NCBI RefSeq assembly: GCF_000611645.1
Contig: NW_014013055.1
Location: 1 to 21,573, forward strand
Length of the DNA: 21,573 bases
Direction of reading: 5' to 3'
Origin: Monoraphidium neglectum
Lineage: Eukaryota; Chlorophyta; Chlorophyceae; Sphaeropleales; Selenastraceae
Position numbers and translations under genes: made by a program. A model generated the notes under the pieces. It made no database searches and was not told where the DNA came from. It worked only from the letters and a program-made list of their open reading frames with translations. This document shows positions 1-11,100 of this stretch, piece by piece. Each line of letters opens with the position of its first letter. Position 1 is the stretch's first letter.

Positions 1-2
1 GC

Positions 3-446
3 GCGGCACGCGGCGCGCGCGCCTCGCCGGCCGCCGGCAGCCCGGAGGGCGACGGCCGCTTCTACACCCCGCCTGGCGCCGCGCGCCCCAACAGCCGCGG
101 CAGCTGCAGGGGCGGCGAGTCTGACGATGCGGACGACTCGGCGGACGCTGACGAGGACACGGCCAGCGCCGGCCCCGGCCTCTCCCCGCGCGGCTTCGAG
201 GGGGCGGACTGCGCCAGCCCAATCGCCTGGTTCACGCCCCTGCAGGCGACGCCGCCGGGGGGCGGCGCGGGCGGGGCGGCGGCAGCGGCGAAGCCGGCCC
301 ACGGGACCCAACCCGGCTCGGCGGGCCCGCGGGACAGCGGGGGCGGCGGGGCGCGGCGGGCGGCGGCGAAGCAGGGCGCGACCCCTGCCTCGGGCGCGCC
401 GCGGAGGGGGCAGCAAGGTGGCGCCCGAGGGCGCAACCGCAACTGA
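3..446 (+). CDS. 3' end of an unrecognised gene (C-terminal 147 codons)
   Basis: The frame is open from the window edge to a TGA at 444-446. It reads as an acidic, serine- and aspartate-rich stretch (SDDADDSADADED) followed by a short ordered-looking segment (ASPIAWFTPLQATPP) and a Gly/Ala/Arg-rich tail ending GRNRN. The competing frames here give only Arg/Pro-rich shadow peptides. The contrast of an acidic patch with aromatic residues argues that this frame is the coding one. TGTAA signals follow about 230-290 nt later, consistent with a 3' UTR. The upstream part lies outside the window, so no function can be assigned, and an intron within this stretch cannot be excluded. It is tail-to-tail with the large minus-strand gene. 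Confidence 0.6.
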   Translation, partial: AARGARASPAAGSPEGDGRFYTPPGAARPNSRGSCRGGESDDADDSADADEDTASAGPGLSPRGFEGADCASPIAWFTPLQATPPGGGAGGAAAAAKPAHGTQPGSAGPRDSGGGGARRAAAKQGATPASGAPRRGQQGGARGRNRN

Positions 447-1318
447 CGGCGCTTTGCTGTTGCTGCTGCCACAGTGCACGACGTGATGTGGCCCAGGGCC
501 TATTCTTTGTCATCATCCCAAGTGACCCGGTTACTCGACAAAGTGAGGGATCAGCCCCCTTTTGCACGACCCTCACGCAACCTCCTGAGCCAGCCACTGC
601 TGCTCCCACAAAAGCGGATGGGCACTTGATGTGACGCCACCCGGCCGCCCCGGGCGTGATAGTCATGTGAGCATGTAAACGTGCTTGTGAGGGGGGCCGT
701 GTTGGCCAGCAAGATAAAAAATGACTACTGTAAACCCCTTGATGGTACAGCGCAGAGGTGTGTGCGTTAATGCGCCGCGCCGCCTTTCCAGCAGCAGCAC
801 AGCACCAGTTCTGAAACGCCCGCAGCGTGCGATGCGGGTCGTTGGAAGAAATGAAATGAAATGGGCCGCCAGGCGGCCCGTGCGCCGGTGCAACTGTCGT
901 GCATTTGGCGTGCTCTTGGAAAGAATGTGGGATTTGCCCTGTGTATCATCAAGATGTTAGTCGACGTGAATGCCGAATAATCAAAGGATCAAATCAGGAC
1001 CGAAACCTGGGGACAGCGCGTGTGGGGTGCCCGCAGCCACACCCCTGCGTCAGTGCCCCGCCCCGGGCTGCGTGCCTTGTTCACTCCATTGCCCCGCCCC
1101 GCCGCATCTCAAAGCACTCCGACATCCTTGTTGTGCTCAGATGCTCAAGAACGCCAATCGCACCATGATTTCTTCGGATGCATGTGTATGCACGTGCCCT
1201 CATCCCACGCGCGCTCTGTTGGCGCCCTCTGTCAGCGCCGAGCCACGCCTTCATGTGTCGCACCCAGGCCAATCCTCGTCAGCTGAGACCGGTTCCATCA
1301 GTTCCAGATCACTTCGGA
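447..1318. other. Tail-to-tail intergenic/3' UTR region
   Basis: This 872-bp stretch lies between two converging genes. Short ORFs exist on both strands but none has coherent composition or splice support. It contains the plus-strand TGTAA motifs and a small (ATGAA)-type run near 850-864. I found no minus-strand TGTAA (TTACA on plus) for the large minus gene ending at 1319, so that gene's 3' end is undefined. Confidence 0.6.
674..733 (+). terminator. Two TGTAA polyadenylation motifs
   Basis: TGTAA occurs at 674-678 and 729-733 on the plus strand, 228 and 283 nt after the stop at 446. TGTAA is the usual volvocine poly(A) signal. The spacing suits the 3' UTR of the partial gene at 3-446. Confidence 0.4.
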
Positions 1319-2425
1319 TTAGAACAAGACTCCCTCCACCCTGGGGGACCAGTCCATATCGCACACCACAGTCCGCCGCATCCGCGCGTCCCCCGCCTCG
1401 TCAGCCAGCAGCAGCGCCGCGTTCAGCCCCGCCACCAGCTTGGCCCAAGACGTCTCGCTGACCGCCATGACCCCGTGGCGGGCGCCGCCGGCGGTTATAA
1501 TCTCGAGCTGCTCGCCGCCCGCGACCCAGACCCCAGACGTCAGCATCACGCGGTCGACGCGCGCCCCGGCCGCCGATGCGGCGCGCGCGGCGGTCGCGAC
1601 GTGCAGCGCGCCGTCCGGCCGGATCACGAACTGCAGCTGCTTTGCAGCCGCCGCGGCAGCCGCCGCCGTGCCGCCCCCGCTGGCGCCGGCGCCGCTGCTG
1701 CTGCCGCTGCCGCGCGCCGCCGCGCCGTCCTCTTCGCCGTCGTTAGCGTGATCGCCGCGGCCGTCGTGCACGCGAGGGCTGCGAAATCCGCAGAGCCAGC
1801 CGCCGCGCACCGGCGACCGCGAGCGGCGCCCGCTCGCCGGGCTAGCGCAGCTGCTGCCTTCGCCCAAGGTGCCCGCCCGCCCTTGGACCCAGGCAGCGTC
1901 GGCGCTGCCAGGGGCGGGCGAGGCCGGCGGCTTGAGAGGCAGGTCGACGAGAGTGCCGCAGCACAGCGCGTCTCGCGCGCCGGCCAGCGTCATGCTGCGC
2001 AGGGTTGTGTGCTGCAGCACCAACCGCCCCGTGACAGTGTCTTCAAGCTGCGGCATCAGGCGCCGAACAGCGTCGACGTTGCCACCGGCCATCGGCCAGC
2101 AGTCAATTGCGTAGGTGTTGACGTCTGCTGGACCCTCGCGCTCCTCTTCAGCCGCCACCACCGCCGCCGCCTCTGCCGCCGCCGCTGCTGCCGCTCCCGC
2201 TGCTGCTGCTCCCGCTGCTGCTGCTCCCGCTGCTGCTGCCGCCTTAAGACTTGGGACAAGGATCCCGGGTCGGGGCTCCACTCGCAGCAGTGCCTGTGGC
2301 CCACACACACTGCCCGAGCCCTGCCCTGCCGATGCAGCATTTGTGGCAGCGGCCACCAGGACCGCAGGCTGCTCGAATGAATATGGTGCCACCATCAAGT
2401 TGCCATGCGGCGCAACATTCAAACC

Positions 2426-2460
<35 letters not shown>

Positions 2461-3197
2461 GCCGCTCTGTGGCTTCCGCAACCTGCAACGTTGGCTCTGC
2501 CATGCACGATTTCACTCGCCTGTGCAATGCCCCTGCAGGTTTGGGGCTGGCCAGGGCTGACGCGCCACCCTCGCCGCATGTAACGGGGCTGCAGAGTTTG
2601 CCCCTGGCTCTCTGGCAAAGTGGGGCTGGCTGAAGCTGTGCCTGCTTATTTAACGACGCCAGTAATGGCGGCGGCGACGACAGGCACAGATGTGCCGATG
2701 CAGGGGCCGTGAGGAGTCCCTTGATCGCTGCTGCCGCCGACGGTGGCCGTGCAAATAAAGCAGCATCGAGCGGCGCAGTCTGCAGCCCACTTGCGCGCGC
2801 GCCCGGCGCCGCCGCCGCGCGCGGCGCCGCGCGCAGCGCAGCTGCGGATCGCGCAAAGGCGCCACCGTCGGCCCAAGACTGCATCCCGCCTTGCCTGGGC
2901 GGCGGCAGCGACGCCGGACGCGGGCTCTCCCGGGGGTCGCTGTCCGCGCCGTCGCGCGCGGAGCGTGCCCGAAGCGAGCGCACGGCGCTTGGCTCAGCAG
3001 CCAGCAGCTGCTCGTCTCTGGCAGACGGCATAGAAGAGGCTGCCCTGGCCAACGCCGAGGCCTGCCTGGCAATCAAGCCATGTTCACCCTTTGGGCCTGG
3101 TTCAAGCTGGACCGAGGCAGCGCGCGACGTGGACGCGCTGCTCAAGGCCTTCTCGGCAGCCAGCCGGAACGGCGTTGACAGCACGCATGTCCGCAGG

Positions 3198-3254
<57 letters not shown>

Positions 3255-3458
3255 TGCTGCTGCTGCTCCTGCTGCTGGGCGGCTGCCAAATGCCACTGCC
3301 ATGGCTGCTGGTGCGGCTGTTGTGGCTGCGCCTGCCGGTGCTTGCGCAGCTTCTGCTGCTGCTGCTGTTCCTGCTGCTGCTGCGACTCTTCCTCCCTCAA
3401 CTCCTGCTGCTGCCCCGGCCGCTGCTGCTGCACCGCCTCCTGCTGCTGCTGCACCGCT

Positions 3459-3527
<69 letters not shown>

Positions 3528-4625
3528 CCGTGCTGTTTTTGCTGCAGCTGCGCTGCACGCCGGAGCTCCTCTGCTCGCAGCCTTGCCAGCAGCCGCTGCT
3601 GCATGGGTCCGCCAACACCTCGGCCTCGCAGGCCTGAGCTGCCGCCTGCACCATTGCGCTGCAGCAGCTCAAGCTCTGATCTCATCTGCTCCAGGAGGCT
3701 GGCCACCCTAACATGGCTACTTCTGCGGACGCCCTGCAAGCGCCTGTGCACTGGCGACGATGGCGGAGACACTACCAGCCCGCTGCTGCCGCCACCGCTG
3801 CCGCTGCAGGTAGCCTTGGCACAGGGTGATATGATGCTTGTGGAATGTCCGCAGCGCCGCTGCCTGTGGGCAGAGGGCAATCATTGGTGACAGGAGGAGG
3901 CTTGGCAGGGCAACGAGCGCGTTGAACCCATGCTGAAAGATTGTACAGCGTGCACATAAATATCTCATTAGTTAGCGCAGCATGATCTCCCTGGACCCCA
4001 CCTTTCAAACTCGCCGACGCGTTGCTGCACAGAGAGGCTCGGCACCGCCGCCTCGTAGAGTCCAAGCTCAACCCCCTGCAGGCTTGACACTCGCAGTGCC
4101 GACGTGGCCGGTGCTGCGGTCGCCAAACATCTGCTGCCTGACGACAGCAACCGCTGCTTAATAGCCGCCACTGTCGTTGTCTCCGCCACCCCTTCACCGC
4201 TGCAGCTGCCTGTGGCGCGCGGGCTTGGCGTGCCTCGCGCAGAGAGCACGCTCTGCTCGCCGCCGCTGACTCCGCCCCTGGCATTGCTTGCTGTGCAGGC
4301 TAGCGCTATGGGGCTGGGGTCTGGGCTAGGACTGCTGACCGGCCGTCCGACCGGGCTGACAACCAAACCCCCAAGCTCAGCTTCGAGAGCTGCTTCTTCC
4401 CGCTGAAGCTGCTGAAGCATCGCGTCCATGTTGGTCAGGGCTTTGCTGTTCACCTGCGCCGCTACTTCAGCTGTGCATGCCTGCGCAGCTGTCTCTGCCT
4501 CCCTGACTGACAGAGAGCGGCTTGCATGAGTGCCCCCCGCCACGTGATGCTGCACCACCGCAGCACTCACCCGGGCGTTTGACTGCTGCTCAGCATGCCT
4601 GGCCTCAGGCGTGCGACTGTCGCTG

Positions 4626-4664
<39 letters not shown>

Positions 4665-4683
4665 AGCTTGTGCTGCTGCTTCG

Positions 4684-4720
<37 letters not shown>

Positions 4721-7352
4721 GCACTGCTGTTGCTGTTGCTGGTGCTGCTGGTGCTGCTGGTGCTGCTGGTGCTGCTGGTGCTGCTGGTGCTGCTGCCGCT
4801 GCGGGTTGTGGTGGGGCCCCTGCTGCTGCTGCGGCTGCTGCGGCGGCTGCTCCTGATGCTGCTGCCGCCGCTGCTGCTGCCATTGACCAGCAGAAGGACT
4901 GGTGCTGATGGCCTTCTGTTGTGCACTAGCACTGCCGTGGCAGCTAGCCGCTGCAAGACTGTTGTTCAGCAGAGCACACCTGCCGGCGGGCATGGGCGAT
5001 GCCTTTCGAGCAGGTCCGGCACAGGAGCCGCTCGGAGAGGCGCCGCGGCCCTTGCATTCACCAGCTGCAGCTTGCTGCTTGGCCTGTCCTGCCGCTTGCT
5101 GCCCTAGCGCGCCCGGCTGCAAGGGGGCAGGTGGCGCCGTGCTGGGGCTCATCACCTTGGTGCGTGCAGCCAGTGCCATCTCGTTGCCTGCCTTCGTGAG
5201 CATGCAATTGTGTTGGGTTCCCACATTTGGAGGAGGCAGAGCGACGTGCCATGCAAAGCGAGAAAAGTTTGAACGCAAGCACTGACCATGTGCTTGCCTT
5301 TGGTCCCCATGAGTACGACATCAGCACAACCGCAGCAGAACTCAGAACTTCGAATTTTCCTTCTCCCCACTGCCCCACCCACCTGCACGTCGCACCCAGC
5401 AACGGCTGTCACGTCCCGCCTCAGCAGGTCCCTGAGGTTGATCGTGGCGAAGCTCGTGCCTTGCGCAGGCGTCGCCAGCGACGCCAGAGGCGCCGGTGCC
5501 GTCTGTATGGCGCGCTGCACACAGTAGCTCGTGGTCCTGGGGCTGGCACCAGGGCTGGCCCGCAGTAGCGGCCGGCTTTCGCAATCCTGCCCCTGGCCGT
5601 GCCCCTGCTCCTGTGCCTGTTCCCCTTGTCGTCCGCTCTGTTTTTGCTGCTGCTTGCGTTGCTGCTTTTGCTGCTCGTGCCGCTGCTGCTGCAGCTGATG
5701 CCTCTGCTGCTGCTGTTGCTGCTGCCGCTGCTGCTGCTGGTACAGCTGCATCAGGGGAACCCCCTTCGCCCGGATGCCCATGCGCCTCTGCCCGCCGCCC
5801 TGCATGGAATCCTGCTCGCTGCCGTCATCCTTGCCGCCAGCGTCTGGTGACGACACGTCTGCCGCGCCTGCAGCAACTAACGACACGCGCATCAGCCGCA
5901 CGCTCGACTTGGCAACTCCACGGCGCCGCGCCCCACTGTTGCTCCCTCGCCGACCAGCAACGTGAGTGGAAGGCCCGCCTCTGCCGCCCCTGCCGCTCCC
6001 CCCGCTGCTGCTGCGTGTGGGCCTTGCGCGGCCGCTGGTGGCGGCGCCGGCTGCGCTGGTGCACGCAGGATCCGCGCGGCGCGGGGACTTTCGGGGGCGG
6101 GCCAGCAGCTCTGAAAGCTCCTCCAGCACTTCTCTCACCGGCAGGTCTGCCGCAGAGGCCGGCAGCCGCGCCAGCACCGCGGCCTGCTCGTCTGCGCTCT
6201 TGACGCCCCCCCGCGGCGTCACAGCGCCGCAGTGGGCGCACGTGTTGCAGGCACCTCGCAGGGCCGGCGCGCAAGGCGGGTTGTCGCAGGCGGAGACGCC
6301 GGCGGTCGTGGCGCCCCGCCCCGCGCCATCAGCTGCAGGGCACTCTGCTGCGGCTGCAAGCGGCCGCGTGGCCAATCCTGCACCCTGCTCGTCCATCCCC
6401 TTCGCCGTCGCTGCAGGCCCAGCCGCCACCTCAGGCCCTGGGATCTGCTTGCCTGGTCTGGTTGTGTTCCACCACTGCTGCTGCGGCTGCTGCTGCTGTG
6501 ATTGCTGCGGCTGCGACCGATGCTGTCCTGCCTGCTGCCGCGCAGCCCCAGCCGCATCAGCCTCTTCATCCTGTGAGTCCTCATCATCCGGCGCGGGCGC
6601 CCCGGGGTCGCTGACGCCGGCGTAATCGGCTGCAGCAATGAGGTAGTCGCCGCCTTGGCTCACGTCGAGCCTCTCCTCAAGGCTGGTGCCGTCCTCGGCC
6701 TTTGGCGGCGCCTGGAAATCGCCAAAGCAGCCATTGAGCGGCGGCGTGCTTGCGGCCTTGGCGCCGGTGGATGTGTCGGTGTCGTCGGCAGAGGCGCGTG
6801 TCTGCGGCAGGGTGCAGGTTGGAAGGCAGCAAGGCTTGTATATGTGACGAATCAAGGGTTGCGCCGCCGGCGCAAGTGCCCCATCTGGCTTGATGCCGTT
6901 CAAATCGTCCTATACAGGAAAGTGCATGTGCTCCTGGCCCTGATGGTCCTGCACGACCGCACTGCCCTCCACACACACGATGCACTATGCAGCACCTTGT
7001 CGCAGGGGGGTTCTGCCACCTCTGCTGGGCCCACGCCATTGAGCAGCTGCGGCAGTGACGCCGGTGTCTTGCAACGCGGAGGTGCTTGCGCCTGCATCCG
7101 CACCACGGCCTGCTAATGGGGCGGGGTATGCGGCACAGCAGCAGCTAGCTCCATCACTGGTATTGGGTGCGGATGACGGTACCGACAGCAGCGGCACGGC
7201 AGTAGCCGGGTGCGGTGGCAACCCTCGCGGCTTATGAGTTCATCAAGCCGCACCAGAGCCTCCACGGTGTGCGTGGCGATGTCTTTGGCCGAGTTGAATA
7301 CATTTCCCGAGTCGAGAGGCAAGCCAGCGGGCTCGCTCTGCCCCTCCTCCAT
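1319..7352 (-). CDS. Giant glutamine-rich protein, five proposed exons, ~1763 aa
   Basis: Proposed exons on the minus strand are 7352-7254, 7109-6996, 6801-5383, 5116-4002 and 3863-1319. Introns 6995-6802, 5382-5117 and 4001-3864 have good GT/CAG sites and matching phases (0, 0, 2). The summed CDS is a multiple of three. Exons 1 and 2, and so the start MEEGQSEP, are much less certain because the first donor (CTG|GTGCGG) is only fair. The protein is mostly disordered. It has an acidic N-terminal segment, a CNTCAHC cysteine cluster, several poly-Q tracts (about residues 650-710, 1030-1050, 1121-1137, 1385-1394) and an (AAAAG)n stretch. Only the C-terminus looks folded, in two pieces: about 1496-1560 (AIDCWPMAGGNVDAVRRLMP) and about 1656-1763 (LQFVIRPDGALHV to the end), split by low-complexity sequence. 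I recognise no family. Poly-Q with short helical segments is common in algal transcriptional or scaffold proteins, but no function is assigned. Confidence 0.65.
2184..2240 (-). repeat. 15-bp tandem repeat coding (AAAAG)n
   Basis: Units of GCTGCTGCTGCTCCC (plus strand; the first has one variant base) lie at 2184-2198, 2199-2213 and 2214-2228, with a 12-nt partial unit. On the minus strand they encode Ala-rich AAAAG units inside the last exon of the giant gene. Confidence 0.85.
2432..2458 (-). repeat. (CAG)9 poly-Q tract
   Basis: There are nine CTG units on plus, read as CAG on the coding strand. With an adjacent CAA they make Q10 in the giant gene. Confidence 0.9.
3200..3250 (-). repeat. Pure (CAG)17 poly-Q tract
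   Basis: Seventeen uninterrupted CTG units on plus are read as CAG on the coding strand. GAG-interrupted CAG runs follow it in the protein's N-terminal direction (plus 3251-3280). The tract lies in the last exon of the giant gene. Confidence 0.95.
3461..3523 (-). repeat. Pure (CAG)21 poly-Q tract
   Basis: Twenty-one uninterrupted CTG units on plus (CAG on the coding strand) make this the longest pure run in the window. It is flanked by QQQQEAV-type repeats that look like decayed or interrupted copies of the same tract. Confidence 0.95.
4628..4717 (-). repeat. Two (CAG)11 tracts
   Basis: CTG runs of eleven units lie at 4628-4660 and 4685-4717 on plus. They are separated by a short interruption coding mixed Q, K and H residues, in exon 4 of the giant gene. 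Confidence 0.9.
4742..4795 (-). repeat. 9-bp minisatellite coding (QQH)6
   Basis: Six perfect units of GTGCTGCTG (plus) lie directly beside the CAG tracts. On the coding strand they give QQH repeated six times. The array looks like a CAG run in which a single CAC-bearing unit was later amplified. Confidence 0.9.
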
Positions 7353-7709
7353 CGTCCGTGGAATGCTGAATTGAATTTCAGTTATTCGATTGGCTTGCAG
7401 CCGGTTAACCTTCAAACGCGCTCGGACAGGGACCACAACAGCATGGTAACCGTTGCATGGCGGTCTAGAAGCAAGAAATGCCAGAAGATTCAATGTCAGC
7501 TCCACGCTTCTGCAAACCGTACGGTGCAGTGCGCATCGCCCTTGCTGCTGACGGGAGAGTGCGTGTTGATCGTGTTGACACATTCACAAGACCAAGACCA
7601 CACCCTTATCAGCTCAGCAAAGCAGGGTGTTGAAGTATATGACTTCTTTGTTATAATGCCGTGACAAAGCTCTACGGGATCTACTGTGAGTCAAGAGGTG
7701 CCGGCGATC
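7353..7709. promoter_or_regulatory. Divergent promoter region between the giant Q-rich gene and the coiled-coil gene
   Basis: This is 357 bp between two proposed start codons on opposite strands (7352 minus, 7710 plus). It must hold both 5' UTRs and a shared or back-to-back promoter. A TTATAAT-like element at 7650-7656 lies about 55 nt before the plus-strand ATG. No other defined motif is seen. The boundaries depend on the start-codon models, of which the minus one is weak. Confidence 0.45.
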
Positions 7710-8099
7710 ATGGAGGCGAGACAATACGAGCCTGTGGCCCGTATGCAGGCAAAAGTGAGCTAAACATACACAAGCGATGAAACGCTGATCACCGCGTGCT
7801 TGGATGCTGCCTGTGTCCGGTGCTCTGCGAAGCGGCGCACCAGCCTGCTGCGCTGCTTTGGCACGAGCCTGCTGCGCTGCAGTTGCGTTGCACCTCAAGG
7901 GTTTTCCGTAAGGGGTTGCACAGCTGGAATCGCCTTTTACGGCTCAAATCACAGGTGCTTGTCTGTATGGCCATGCAATTGTACCACTGCAACCACAGGC
8001 TGCCTCACTGCGGGAGGAGCTGCGAGCTGTGCGGGAGCAGCAATCACGCCCGCAGCAGCAGAGTGGGCCGCACCGGCTGGATTTTGACCGCCTGAAACA

Positions 8100-8163
<64 letters not shown>

Positions 8164-11100
8164 CGCGCAGATACCGTGCGTCCGTGCTCACCGCAGGACA
8201 GGCGGGACTCCCTCACCAGCACGGAGCAGCGTCATGGTGAGCTGCAGTACAAAAACATGACCAGGTTCAAGCGCTGCACTATGTTTGGATGCCTTATAGC
8301 CTGGATGCCATCAGCATACTTTGTCATCAACTCCTGTGCCCTTGCGATACGAATGCAGTGTCAAGCGAGGTACTGGCGTGGCGTCGGGTTTCCCAGGGCA
8401 ATGGCACTGGCAGACCGGGCAGCGCAACAGCGGAGGGCCACCGGGGATTGGCAGCGCAGTGCAGGCAGCTGGAAGTTCAGCTTGAGGTTGTTAAGGTGGG
8501 GGCCTGCCGATGCACTGATGGCATGTCCAAACGTGGACAAGGACACGCGCTGATCTTTCGAAAAGTGTGACGAGCAGGGACAGGTGTGCTCGGGGATAGA
8601 TATCGTCGTCCTGCTCAGGATGCACTGCATGCACCCAGAACCACCCACGCACGTGCCGCACGCATGTTGTACGGGGTTGCAGGCTAAGCATGCCGAGGCT
8701 TTGCTGGAGCTGGAGCGGCGGCAAGACTCCTACATGCGTCGCGAGGAGCAGCTGAAAGCGCAGCTCACAAAGGCGTTGGCAGCGTCAGGCCAGTCGGGCC
8801 TCTGGGGCCCGGCGCCGCTCGGGGTGGCGCCTGATGCTGCAGCAGGCGAGGCCTTGGACGCTGCGGTGGGGCCCGGTGATACTGCGGCAAGCTCCCCTAT
8901 GGCGCCCGGCGCCGCGGCTGCTGGCGGTGAACGTGCGGGCCCGAGCGTAGGGGTACCGTGCGGCCTGGCCGCGATGCAGCGGGAAGTGCTCAGCGGCGTG
9001 GAGGGCCTGCTGGAGCGCCAGAGGCTGGCGCTGCGCGCGGAGGAGGTGGCGCAGCTGAGGGCGGCGCGGGCGCGGCTGGCGGAGGTCGAGGCGGAGCTGG
9101 CGCGGGAGCGGGGCGAGAGGGAGCAGGAGCGGGGCGCCGGCGGCGAGAGCCTTGTAAGTGGCGGGCTGCGCAGTCTGCGATGTAGTCGTGTTGCACCGAG
9201 TGGTTTTGTCACATGATAAATGGCTTTAGCATGATTTGGCGTTGCGATGGGTGCTAGTAGCTGCAGCAATTCACACGCAGGTACCAATTGCGCATCAGCG
9301 TCAATTCCACAGACAAGCTTGATGCATGCCATGACCACCTACATGTGTACGGCTGATTTGTTGGCTGTGACGGGTCATGCCATCTCATCTGCACACCTTT
9401 GCAACTGTCCTTACAGGCAGCCATGCGTGAAGAATTAATTCACACCCAGGCAATTGCCGAGAAGCTGGATGCAATGTACCAGCTGGCGGGGCAAGAAGCG
9501 GCGCGCTTGAGAGTACAGTACGGCGCGCAGGAGGATGACCGGCAGCACCTGATCAGGTGAATTGGCTCCCCTGCTCTGCTGTGCTGCTGAGGTTGACAGT
9601 CATCCACCCCCCAGAGTTACGCAGACAGGGGCACTTATGCCGCAAGTGTGGGTCCAACAACCAGCGCGTCGGCGCTTGCACGCCAACCTGTCAAAACAAG
9701 CAGCTTGGTATGTGCGGCACTGAACTTTGCTGCCCCCTAAAATGCAAACACCCGCCCATCCAGACGCATGATGCTGCTGAAGCGAGACAATTACCAATTG
9801 AAAAAGGAGCTGACTGCTTTGCATCGGGAAATGGACGCTTTGGTCGACTTGGCGGCCGCTGCAGACGCAGACTGTGTTGGCTCAGCAGCGGACGTTGAGG
9901 AGCATGACGAGCCAATTGTCTTCGCAAGCAGGGGTGGTCCTACAGCCTGCCGCCCCATGAGCGCCGCAGCAGCACCCGGGCGTCCGTCAAGCAGCAGGGT
10001 TCAGGCTGCTGCCAGGCCCGCCACAGCAGCGGCCAGGGGCTGCAACAGGCACGCTGCAATGGATGCACACCAGCGGGACGCTGTGCCTGGCGGCGAAGCC
10101 GGCTGTTCCCAACCAGACCAGGCATCTGTCACCCAGCTGCAGCGGTTGCTGGCCAGCGGGCAGCGGCGATTGCGAGCGCTGCGTGCTGTGCATGTGGCAG
10201 AATGCAGTCGCCGGGCACAAATGCAAGGGTTGCTGGTTGACACACTACAGCAGTTGAGGCGCCAGCAGGTGGCCCAGGCATGCAGCATGCAGCAGCAGCA
10301 ACAGCAGCAGCAGTTGTCGGACTTGAAAGAGACGTGGCCGCAAGCCGGGGTCAGGCACGTCGGCTTGAACCCATGTTCCAAGCCACGGCCTTGCTCTGCA
10401 CGCTCCCCAAGTTCATCAGGCCGCGTGTGTCCAAGCGAACTCCTTCAGCGGCCGGTGACGGCGGCCCCGGGCTCACGCCGCCCTGGCACACCTGCGGCCA
10501 CAACCCTGAACACGGGTGCCGGCGGCGGAGTCAGCAGTGGTTGCAGCGGCGATGCGACAGCCGTGGGGCTGGCGGCGCAGGAGCAGCTGGTCCTCGCGCT
10601 GCTGGGTCACTGCTTCCCTGATTTGGAGGACACTCACGGCGACAATGGCGGGGCCAGCGTCGGGGCAAGCGAGGCAGCCCAGCACGCTCCAGCAGGGATG
10701 GACATTGCAGGCTCACCAAACGCAGCGGCGGGCAGCGGGCGCAGCAGGGCTGGGATCAGTGAGCTGTGTGATGGCCGAAATAGCCAGGAGGACAGCAGCA
10801 GCCGCAGGCCGTTGGCAAACTGCAGTGGTGGCAAAACCAGTGGCGGGGATGGCAACGGTCGGAACGGCTGTGGCGGCGATAGCGCAGAGCGTGTCGACAG
10901 CCCAGATGTGGGTAGAAGCAGCCCAAGCAGGGTGCCGCCGCCGTCAAGCGTCCCGGCCGCTGCAACACCATACAGCAGTCCTGCATTTCCCCGCCGCTGG
11001 CCGCTAGGCGGCTATCCGCAATCGGGACACCGTCACCACGCAGGTAGTGTCGGAAGTAGGCAGCAGGCGACAGCACTGGTGCTGCAGAAACACCCTCCAC

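Noticed and set aside
1178..2380. 400-codon plus-strand ORF rich in Arg, Ala and His
   Set aside because: It is antisense to the ordered C-terminal domain of the giant gene. Its composition is that of a GC-rich shadow frame.
2115..5107. Long plus-strand ORFs rich in Cys, Leu or Ala across the CTG repeats (for example 2709-3890 and 4595-5107)
   Set aside because: They are shadow readings of CAG/CTG runs in other frames (poly-Cys, poly-Leu, poly-Ala). The minus-strand reading is open far longer, with consistent splice phases.
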